A stretch of 64,000 nt of DNA from Berghia stephanieae (taxonomy: Eukaryota; Mollusca; Gastropoda; Nudibranchia; Aeolidiidae). The stretch covers positions 77,612,348-77,676,347 of the forward strand of contig CM067445.1 in the NCBI GenBank assembly GCA_034508935.3, in the 5' to 3' direction. Of this stretch, positions 36,801-48,800 are shown one piece after another. The translations under genes and the position numbers were made by a program. The notes under the pieces are model-generated. The model was given only the letters and a program-made list of their open reading frames with translations, made no database searches and was not told the origin of the DNA. The first letter of the stretch is position 1; each line of letters begins with the position of its first letter.

Positions 36801-39800
36801 GAAGACACAAAAAATTTATCTTCACACTTCCTGTCCAGAGTAAGGGGCTAAAAGGTCATTTTAGCACGTGCTCCACGTGGTTAGTGAATTTCAGGTCAAA
36901 AACAAAACATCAACTATCGGTACACAGAAAGGCTAATGGTAAACAACTCAGTGGAAAAGCCTCTAGGTCCATCTCATCTCAACAGATAAATATTAAAACT
37001 TATGCAGAAACAAAATGATTCAATTATTTCATCTCAGGCCATGTATTTTTGTTATGCTAAGATTGTTTTTATCAAGGGCATGACATCAAATTGAACAAAT
37101 TAATTATATTAATTGAATATTTTCTCCCTTTCAGCCATCTTTAGAAGCCAAACTTAGAGACATTGCCATTTCAACTCGCCATACGAAAAAGAACAAAGGT
37201 TATTTCAGGAATATACTCATGTACGGCCCACCTGGTACTGGAAAAACCATGTTTGCCAAGGTGAGTAAAATTTATGTCATATGAATATAAATAACAAAAA
37301 AATTTAAAGGGTTACACATACGTAACTGAGTCAGTAACTTTTATTTTGACATCTCATCAATGCAAGTTGAAAATTATACATAATAATTTCATCCATTTTG
37401 TTTCCTTTTGTTTATCAGTAAATGTACAAATGGTTCAATAACGTTCACTGAAAATTTGAAGTTAAAAGATGGTTATCCAGGCCAGGTATGTTTCTCAAGA
37501 CTGCAGTGTCAAGTTAAAATGTCTCTGAGAATATATGGTTATCCGCATTTTTCATTCCTAATGACCATTGAATTACCCTTGACTACTGAGCTATGAACTT
37601 GAATTTGGTTGGCTGACAGTTCTGGACACAAGTAGTGTTTTTTATTTGTTGTCTTCTTATTTGGTCACCCACTCACACCCTCTGAAGCTATTTTATATTT
37701 CTGGGTGGGGTTCCTACCTCCCATAGCGGGCAGGGAGGTACTTTCTGTGTCTTTTATCCCCTGTTATCTGTTTTCCAATTGCTTTCTGTCTTTGTCTTGG
37801 AATGAGATTGCTTGGTTTTGTCCTGACCTTGGTCGGAGTCCTTGGCTGAGAGGGAAACAGTCGAATGTATAGTTATAGTTTTGGGAGATAATATTTTTTT
37901 CCTTGTAAATCATCTCTCTGTTGTTATGCATTGTATTATGTTAGTTTATTTAATAATAATAATAATAATAATAATAATATAATAATTACTTTATTGCATC
38001 CCAAAAAGGAAATTTTTTGTACAGACGTGTTATAATTTACACATAAGATAAAAATACAATGGAAATAGGATGTATATATATAAAAAAGGAGCAGCTCTAT
38101 AACCAGAGCTGCGCTTTATAATATGAATAATTTCAAACACTGTAAAATAGTTAAAACTGTCACTATAAATTGAAAATTGAAAAGATTGCAAAACAAATAA
38201 ATTAATAAATTAATATTTATATTTTTAAAAAGTAAAAATGAGAAATAATTATATAAAATGATTATTGCTTGTTGTTATAAAGCCTAATACTGGACGGCAG
38301 AAAAGATTTTCGGTGTCTCTCTGTTTTCGTTGAAATAGAGAAAGGGCGACCACTTCTTTCTGACATAATAATTGATGGTCTTAGTGGATGATACTGGTCA
38401 TTTAATATTTTAGTTATTTTATTTATACAAAATTTCTCGTATAAAAGATCTACATCGTCAACATCATTTATATAGCGTTTAATGGATTTTTTAATATTTG
38501 AATTTATTTTGTTCCTTTCCACTGCTAAGCAATTGCCTCCCCAAGCTGTTATACAAAATGACAAAACACTTTCGATTACTGCTCTATAAAATAATGTGCA
38601 GAGGGTTTTATCTATTCTAAACTGAGAGTTTTGATAAAAAATATGTACGTCTGCACATCTTATGCCTAATTATTTTCAAGTGTTCATCCCACTTGAGCCT
38701 GTCATCAATCGTTACACCAAGGTATTTGTAGTGAGGAACTCGCTGGACGAATTGGTCCTTTAATTTTAACGGTTCTATCGGTTCCTTCACTCTCCTAAAG
38801 TCAATCACTAGCTCCTTTGTCTTGCTTATGTTAAGCTCTAGGTGGTGGGCATCATCTTGCCTATAAGCCACTTCGTTGCCATTTGTTATGAGGCCTTGAA
38901 GAGCGGTGTCATCTGCAAACTTTATTAAAGGTACACTCAGGTTTTGACTTCTACAGTCATTCGTGTATATTGTGAATAATACAGGGGACAATACACAACC
39001 CTGAGGAGCACCAGTATTTGTAGTTATACAGGAAGATTTGTTTTGTCCTAATTGAACATATTGTGCTCTCTCCGTAAGAAATTCGAGCACCCAAGCAATT
39101 ATATACTTGTTTAAATTCAGACTAGTCAATTTTTGAACAACCAACTGAGGTTGCATTGTATTGAACGCTGAAGAAAAATCTGCAAAAAGCAATCTGCAAT
39201 AGCTCCTAGCGTGATCTAGATGCCTGTAGATGTTGTTTGTAAACCGCAAAATGGCATCCTCTACGCCACGTCCTGGTTTGTAAGCAAATTGATGACTATC
39301 ACTCAATGGCATAAACTGATTCCTAATTTTAACAAGAACAAGTTTTTCTAAAGATATCATGACTATTGAAGTCAGTGCAACAGGTCTGAGATCGTTCATA
39401 GTTTCAAGTTTTTCTTTTTTTGGAACAGGAATAATTTTTGAAGTTTTCCAAATTTCAGGGATCGAAACGCATTGGAGGGACCAGTTAAAAATATGTGTAT
39501 AAATGGGGGAAAGCTGGTGGGCACATTCTTTTAATAGTTTTCCTTTCAATCCATCCGGCCCAGCAGCCTTCCTCTCGTTTAGTTTCGAAAATACGAATCT
39601 CGTTTCCTCTTCACTGACCTCAATAGTCATTTCATCTTCCAAAGCCCTGTCTAATTTATGTTTTTCATTTTCAATATCCAATGTGTTTGCTGTGTCGAAA
39701 CGTGAATAAAATTTATTTAAAGTTCAATTTCGATATCTCTGATATATCGTGGACTTTGGATTATAGTTCACAGCAGTTTTAAGCCCCGCCACGTGTCCCG

Positions 39801-42800
39801 TATATCCCCAGAAGAAAAGCATTTTTCAATTTTATTTTTGTACTTATCTCTACAACTAGATATTACCCTCTTTATCTCTTTTTGTTTTGTTTTCAGATCT
39901 TTTTTGTTTCCACTAGTATAGAGAGTTTTCTTTTGGTTCAATAAAAGTTTTAGATCTTTTGTTATCCAAGGCTTGTTGTTAGGATAATATTTTATTTCTT
40001 TTTTACAAGACACTAGCTGTTCACAGAATTTTAAATACTCACTCACACAGTCATTCAGCTCATCCACACTATCACATGATTCGATAAAAACATTCCAGTC
40101 AGTGCATTCAAAACAACCACGCAAATCTTCACACACACTTCCGTTCCAGATCTGTACACTTTTCTTTACTGGTTTTACACGTTTAAAAACAGGGCGGCAG
40201 GTGGGGAGTAGCAAGAGCATGCAGTGGTCAGATAAACCTAATGGGGCACGGGGTAAACATTTATAACTATTTTTAATATTACACAGGAATAAATCTAATG
40301 TTTTTTTGTCCCTTGTCTCGCAGTCCACGTATTGATGAAGTCCCGGGAGAGTAAAATCGTTACATTGGTTAAAATCGCCAGTGACCATCAATACGGCATC
40401 GGGTGACTTAATTTGAATGTCCTGTATTTCTTTTCTCAAAATATTTTTTGCTGTGGTGTTGTCTGATGATGGTGGAATGTAGACGTTGATGATGATGACA
40501 TGAGTATATTCCCGGGGTAGATAATATGGTCGTGACGAAACAGTAATAAATTCAATATAATCGTCACAATACATTTTCTTTATCTGACAGTTATTGGGGT
40601 GGCACCATTTGTTGTTAATATATGTGCACACCCCACCCCCAGTTCGTTTATTTACATTAGTCCGATCTCCTCGAAATAGTGAATATTGTTCAATATTAAA
40701 ACATGATGATGGTATGTGAGGAGATAGCCAAGTCTCTGTTAACGCTATTATGGAGGCTTGACGATAGTCATTATTGTAACGACACAGTGAAAACAGTTCA
40801 TCAATTTTATTTTTCAGTGATCTTACATTACCTGTCACTACACAGGGTAAAAATGGACGAAAAGGCCGTCTGTTAAATTTTGTTTTTATTCCTCCTTTTC
40901 TCCCCCTCTTTCTTACTTTAATAAACGATGTGTCAATAGTGGGTGGTGGGGGTGACACGGGTTGGAGGGATCGGAAAGTCTATGGAGTATAAGTTATCGA
41001 TAGGCTTATTTTGGCAGCAAAATCACAGGCTAAAACACCATTTATGCTTATAAATATACTAATAAATATAAAAATCAGGAACAATATATACTTCACATCC
41101 ATTTTGAATAAAAATTAGGCTTAAATTCCGACGATTGAATGATAAATGAATAAAAATATGTGTAGAAAATAGGTAAACATTCACAACACGTCTGTTGTCG
41201 CCGGAAGCCAGCGCCATTATATTATATGATTGGTAAACATTTGAGTGTATTCCTCTTAGTTGGGACCTGTGCTTGTGTCTGGATGAGACTTTTAGTGATC
41301 TCAAACTAAGTACTTTGATAGTGTGCTTTTGGAATCTACACCTGTTTCTTTTTTGAACCAATTCCCTTTGTCTTCCCTTTTTCTCGGATGCTTTATTGTA
41401 ATTCTATAACTTTTTACTATCCCATTTTCTTTCTTTTTACTGGCGCTGATATGACCTTAATGTGTTGCAAGCGCCGTAAAACCCTTAAAAACAAAAACAA
41501 ACATATTTTATATTTAGAAAATGAGAATTTGATTTTACTTTCAGAGCCTTGCCAAACATTCAGGGATGGACTATGCCATTATGACAGGGGGTGATGTGGC
41601 ACCTATGGGAAAGGATGGAGTGACTGCTATGCATAAGGTGTTTGACTGGGCACACACGAGTGGAAAAGGGTATGTTGGCTATCAGCCTTACTTTGCCTTT
41701 TTATTACTTAATGTTGCCAATATTAACATAGAATTTGCCAAATCAATGATTGAGATCCTTTTTCAATAAGTCAGATCTTGTTAGTTAGCTTGCATGCCTC
41801 ATTGTTATTGTTAATTATGTAATATGAGCAGTCATAAAATAAGCCTGAGAGCAAGACTTGCAAGTCAGAATTGAAGACAGTTGAATGTAGTCAAAATTAA
41901 CAACTGTCAATGCTTAGCTGGCTTAGTGCAACTGGACTTTGTACAAAATACATGATAGTGAAAAACTGAGGACCAAACACTGGTACAAGATAAACATCTG
42001 AAAAGGTGTGCATGGTACAGTGCCAGAGAAAGCAAAAAAAAAAAAAAAAAAATTCAGGAAAATATAATTCCAAAAATTGGTCTTTGTCAACTTGGATCAA
42101 ACCTGACCTCCTGATTACTTGTCAGATGTGATACCATTCACCATGAAGGTTATTGTTTGGGATGATTTAAAGCTTATATTAGTAAATTATTCTTTGAACT
42201 TTATTTCTGTACTTATGCACATACACAAATAATTATTGAATGATTAAAGAGGAGGACCCAGACATGAGGGAGTGCTCTATGAAACTCTTAATCATTCAAC
42301 TTTATATTACCCTATCATAAGATAATATCCTGCATTTTGGTATAAAATAAAAAAAAAAAAAATAAAATGAGCTTTTATATAGTGCAATATCCACGAAATG
42401 TCCTCAAAGCGCTTTACAAGGGGTCCCTGGCCAACAGCAACATTTAACATGTAGGACGGGACATGACGCCTGTTAGGCAACATTACAATTTTTTCGGACG
42501 GAGACAACTGTATTAACGGCCAGGTACTCATTTTACACCTGAGTACGGTGAGAGAATGTGAGTAAAGAGCCTTCTCCAAGGACTCAACTATGGCCCGAGC
42601 GAGGCTCGAACCCAGGACCTTCCGATATCCGATAAATACCTATATCATTAATTATTTCTATACCTAGATATCAGATGCTCTCTAAATTTAGGAAATGTTT
42701 TGGATCTATTTTTTTTTTCTCTTCTCGATTTCAGGGTTTTACTTTTTGTTGATGAGGCAGATGCATTTTTGAGAAAGCGAGCAACGGTGAGTAATGCTTG

Positions 42801-45800
42801 CTCTTTTCATAATATATTTAATTTATAAATCGCCCGATTGATGTTTAACAGAAGAGTTATGTTGAAAATTGATGTATAATCAAATTGGAATTTGCCATGG
42901 TAAAGAATGGGAAACAATAGGATTTATTCCAGAGTGAAAATGCCATAATAGTGTTGCAGACATACTTTAAATTGGAAATTGTCTTTAAGTGATTAACTTA
43001 TTTTTCAATTTATTAAAAAAGATTTCAACTGTAAGGTTTAAAAAAAAAAAGTTTTGTTTTGCTGTTGAATCTTCTCGTGTATATATATATATATATACAT
43101 TGAGCTTTATTATTTAATAGTGCTCAACTTTTTGATAAAAGGAGCTATTTATAAAATATTTCAAGTATAATTATGATCAACTTCTACAATATATATATTC
43201 ATGAGAAATTGATATACATGGATCATATAGAGCGCTCGATATATAGGAGTGTGAATTATATCTATTATATCATCTTTTGAAAAAATATTTCTCGCCTACA
43301 AATTTGTTTCAACTGATGCAATGGCTTCTTCTGGGCAGCGATATATATATATATATAAGTTATGGTCAGTAAGGTGGATGATTTGACAGATCACTGGTCC
43401 CATTTGCATTGATTTATTTGTTGTTTTTCATTGCAGTGAAGCTGACTGTAACAATTGATATTATCTTTTACTACAGCAATCTAATGGAGGCTTTGAGAAT
43501 TAATCTCTGAAGAATTGTATAAGGTCATTGGTTATATTTTAAGAATGATTTGACAGATATGGTGAATTTATAACATATGCATTTTTTTTTAAACGACAGG
43601 AAGTCATAAGTGAAGATATGAGAGCAACACTTAACGCATTCTTGTACAGAACAGGGGAACAGTCAAAGAAGTAAGTTGAAAAATTTAATTCGTACTGATC
43701 TTTTATTTAAAAATTTTCCTTTCCAATTGTACTTGTTGAGGAAATAATTTTGTGACATGTTGACAAGAATTATACTATGTAAAGTTGAAATGTATCGGCT
43801 GTCCGATATGGCCATGCCTTATAAAAATAAACTATTCACAATCTTTTTCATGTTTCTGGCTACAACCAATAATTTGTCATGTGGCACAATACCAATATTC
43901 CTCTACTCTTTCGTAGTCAACACTTATGTAGATGACCAGTTCTACCTTTTGTTGAATGTTCTCATCGTTTTAAATTGTGGTGTCAATTCGGTTATTCTGG
44001 CAAGGTGTTCCAGTACCTTGCGATTTTTTGGAAAGCAACATTTTTGTCTGTGTGCTGTGCATGATAGTTCCATGGCATAGATGTGAGAATGTCTTATGTG
44101 ACAGATTATGTGTGTCAGTTTTTTAAAAGGATCAGAACAGGAACACTGCCACTGTTACTAGTCAGGTTTACTTTGCTGTCTTGAAATGTTTTTGGTATGT
44201 TAGACAGTCATGTTGGTGAAATACACAGTGGCCACAAAAGCACGGATTTTTATCACATATGGCTAAAAACCCTTTGCAATGGATAGCACCTTTTGCGACA
44301 CAAGTCATTAGTTGTCCTTCTATGAGTGGGCAAATCACAGACCTGATTTTAATCAGAGACTTTTTACCTATGGGGGTATTTGAAGGATCGATTAATGCTT
44401 ACATGATTGATAGCATAGCTAACTAACAAAAGGAAATTTCAAAAGAATCTAAACAGATTCCAATCAAGCATTACCAGACCATCACTGACAGTTTTGTTCG
44501 TAGGTTGAAAAATGTGCTTTAAGAGAAATGGGAGCACCTTGAACATATGCTGTAAAAACTCGTTATTGTACAATGTTCACCTTGTTAAGCACTTTGAGCA
44601 TGTTTAGTGGATATTTACCTATAAAAAATGGTAAATGCAGGTTTGCTTGTTTTTTAAAATTTAATGTCAATGTTCTTTCAAATGGATTATTTTTTAAAAA
44701 CGTTTGTCGTTTTGTTGCTATTGCCCTTTGTTTGGATTTCATATATATTGAGTCATCTGGTATTTGATTTGTATTGCCATTCCTTTTTATCACCACAGAT
44801 TTATGCTGGTCTTAGCCAGTAATCAGCCAGAACAATTTGACTGGGCCATAAATGACAGGGTAGATGAGATGGTTGAATTTGAAATCCCTTCTTATGAGGA
44901 GAGAGAAAGACTTGTGCGTCATTATTTCCAAAGTTATATCTTAGAACCAGCAACTCTCAAAACAGGGTAAGTAGCTCTTGCCATGGTCTTGATATTATCG
45001 TATTTTCAGCAATGCTGAAAGTATAAAACTATATTACAAGAAAATATAATATTGCTGAAGTATGGTTTGGGCACCCCGTGTGGTGTCCGGGGTCCCTCAA
45101 ATGAGAGGGTCAAGAATAGCCCAACGCCAAGCCAGCGTGTCGTAAAAGGCGACTAATGGTGTGTGATTCCCCCATCTTTGAGTCACCTGGTCCTCCAGGT
45201 TGGGGGTTGGCAAAGGGTTAACACCCCTTTCCGTTAAACTCAAACCGTTACAGAAACACAGACAGACAAACTAAATCCTTTTTTTAGCTTGGGCGACCGA
45301 AGAGTTTCTGGAATTACAGAATTTATGAAGGACAACAGACAAAGCCGAAAGGACTCTGCTGACCCGATGACGTCTTCGCCAAACAAGCAGCTTCGAATTG
45401 CGTCGTGGAACGTTCGCACCATGTATGAAGCAGGAAAAAGCTCTCAAGTTGTGACTGAGATGAGAAGATACAGGCTGCATATACTTGGAGTAAGCGAAAC
45501 CCACTGGATACAATCCGGACAGAAACACCTCAAGTCTGGGGAGAAGATTTTATATTCAGGGAGAGGGGACGGGATTCATACACAGGGAGTAGGAATAATT
45601 CTAAGCAAGTTTGCCCAGAAGTCACTGAGAGGATGGGAACAATGCGGAGAAAGGATCATCATGGCGTCCTTTACAACACGGAGTAAGAAGATCAGCATGA
45701 ACATTGTACAGATCTATGCCCCAACAAATGATGCAACAGATGAGGACAAAGATACATTTTATGGTCTGCTACAACAAGTCATTGACAAGTTGCCAAGGAA

Positions 45801-48800
45801 AGACATCAACATATTGATGGGAGATGCTAATGCAAAAGTGGGACAGGATAACGTAGGCTATGAAGGTATCATGGGACGTCATGGCATGGGAGAAATGAAT
45901 GATAATGGAGAGAGGTTTGCAAATTTCTGTGCATTCAACAGTTTGGTGATTGGAGGATCAGTGTTCCCCCATAAGAGGATCCACAAAGCAACTTGGGTCT
46001 CACCAGATGGTGTGACAGAGAATCAGATTGATCATTTTTGTATCTCTCGTAGATTCAGACGTTCATTGGAAGATGTGACAGTACAGAGAGGGGCAGATGT
46101 TGGATCAGACCACCACCTGCTATTGGCAAAGCTTAAGCTCCGACTCAGAAAACACGGGGCCAGATCACATACAAGAAGAAAATTCGAGGTGAATGCACTT
46201 GATGGGGAAAAGAATGAGGAATTCAAACTACAATTGAGTAATAGATTCCAACCTCTTACTGAGCTCGAGGAGGACATAGATGTAGAGTCACATTGGGCAA
46301 AGATCAAGGAAGTCTACATAACAACTTGCCATGAGGTATTGGGGGTAAAGAAATCGGAACATAAAGAATGGATAAGTCCAACCACCTTGGACCTTATTGA
46401 AAAGAGGAGAACAAGGAAGGAACAAGTGAATGCAAGCCGAACAAGGGCTTCAAGGCTGGATGCACAAGAGCAGTATCGAGCCATAGCTAAGGAAGTCAAA
46501 AGATCTGTGAAGAAAGACAAGGAAGCATTCATGAACAGACTTGCAGAGAAAGCAGAAGCAGCAGCGACTGGAGGACACATGAGGATCCTTTATCAAACTA
46601 CCAAGACACTTGCTGGAAAATATGGGAAACCAGAGGTACCAGTCAAAGACAAAGATGGGAAAACTATTTTTGGAAAAGAGGCTCAATCTGAACGATGGAG
46701 GGAACATTTCAACTGCCTTCTGAACAGACCACCACCAGACAACCAGCCAGAAATTTTGCCTGCAAGGAATGAGCTACCAATTAGCTGTGATCCACCATCG
46801 ATAGCAGAGATTGTGGGTGCCATTAACAAGATGAAAAGGGGGAAAGCTGCTGGACCAGACCAGATTCCACCGGAGGCTCTAAAAGTTGATGCGAAAAGAA
46901 ATGCTGAGGCCCTGCACCCACTATTTGAGAGAATCTGGAATGACGGGATATTCCCAAAGGATTGGAAGGAAGGACATCTTATCAAGCTTCCAAAGAAAGG
47001 GGACCTCAGTAATTGTAATAATTATCGAGGCATCACTCTTCTTTCTATCCCAGGAAAGGTTTTCAACCGTATTATTTTAGAGAGAATTAAGAATGCAACA
47101 GATGCTAAACTGCGGGACGAACAGGCAGGTTTTCGGAAAAACCGTTCAACCACCGACCAGATTGCCTCTCTGCGAGTCATAGTAGAACAGTCTATAGAAT
47201 GGAACTCTCCTCTTATTGTCAACTTTCTGGATTACGAGAAGGCTTTCGACAGTATTGACAGAGCAACATTGTGGAAAATTCTGGCACATTATGGACTCCC
47301 TGAAAAGATAGTAAACCTCATTAAGGAAATGTATGAAGGATCAAGTTGCAGGGTTGTACATGAAGATCAGCTTACTGACAGCTTTGAAATTAAGACTGGT
47401 GTCAAGCAGGGATGCTTGCTCTCACCATTCCTGTTCATCCTTGCCATTGATTGGCTAATGAAGGAAACCTCCAAAGGGAGAAGAAATGGGATACAGTGGA
47501 CCCCCCGGACACAGTTGGATGATCTGGATTTTGCAGATGATCTGGCTCTTCTGTCCCACACCCAGGACCAGATGCAAGCAAAAACCACAATTATAAACAG
47601 CCTCTCGGAATCAATTGGTCTAAGAATTCACCCTGCAAAGTCAAAGGTCTTGAGGATAGGTACGCGTCAAAGGGAGCAGATCAAAGTAAAAGATCAGGAA
47701 CTCGAAGATATAGACACTTTCTGCTATCTCGGAAGTATAATTGACAAGGATGGAGGCACGGAAGCAGAGGTGAAAGCACGAATAGGAAAGGCACAGGCTG
47801 CATTCACATCTTTGAACAGAGTTTGGAGAACTAAAGATATCTCCCTTCAACTAAAGCTAAGACTTTTCAACTCAAACGTGAAGTCTGTCCTACTGTATGG
47901 ATGTGAAACTTAGAACGCATCACAGGCATGTATAAGGAGGGTACAGATTTTCGTAAACAGGTGCATGCGTAAGCTACTCAGAATAAAATGGATGGATAGA
48001 ATAAAAAATGAAGAAGTATGGAAAAGAACACAGCAGAAACCAGTGGGAGAGGATATAGGAAGAAGACGATGGAGGTGGATTGGACACACGCTTAGAAAGA
48101 ATGACTCAACTATAACAAAGAAAGTATTGGACTGGAACCCTCAGGGCAGAAGATCAAGGGGAAGGCCACGAGGAACATGGAGAAGAATTAAAGAAGCTGA
48201 TATACAAAGAAGTGGTAAGACCTGGAATGAGATAAAAAAGTTGGCTCAGGATAGAGAAGGATGGAAACTGTTTGTCTGTGGCCTATACCCTGACCCAGGG
48301 TGAAAAAGGCAATGATGATGATGATGATGGTTTGGGCAGTATTTCTTATAGTAAATTGCAAGATGGTTGAAAATATCACATTTTATAATGAAATGAAATA
48401 AGGATGAATGTCCTGCATTACTGTGGCCTAAAATACAACAATCATAGTGCATAAATTACAAAAGCATAAAAATGTGGACATTTTCTCCTCTGATATGATC
48501 CAGATTTAGAGATAAATTTCAAGCCAGTGTTTAAAACTACACAAATAATCTTATTTTGTAGAATGGCATTCGACACAGGTGGCTTATTATTGAATTGGTC
48601 TTGGGTGAGATATGACCATTGAATAGGAAGCAGAAGCCAAAAAAAAAAAAAAAAAAAAATCCACTCTAAAAACAAGCATTTAAGCTTTGATTTGATTGAT
48701 TTAACTCTTAGAAGAGTAGAGATTTCAATAGAGATTTCTGACCACGTTCAGATTGAAAGGTCATGTATAGGAATTCTGGTTGAGACTAGAATTTTAGTCG

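Noticed and set aside
38262-40958. Host genes on the minus strand inside ATAD3
   Set aside because: All three frames are parts of one LINE, matched by the copy at 4674-6731.
45240-47850. Several minus-strand frames opposite the RTE ORF
   Set aside because: Antisense shadows of the RTE coding sequence.
45325-48303. Host craniofacial development protein 2-like gene
   Set aside because: It is the ORF of an RTE element with TSD and microsatellite tail; that name is a common misannotation.
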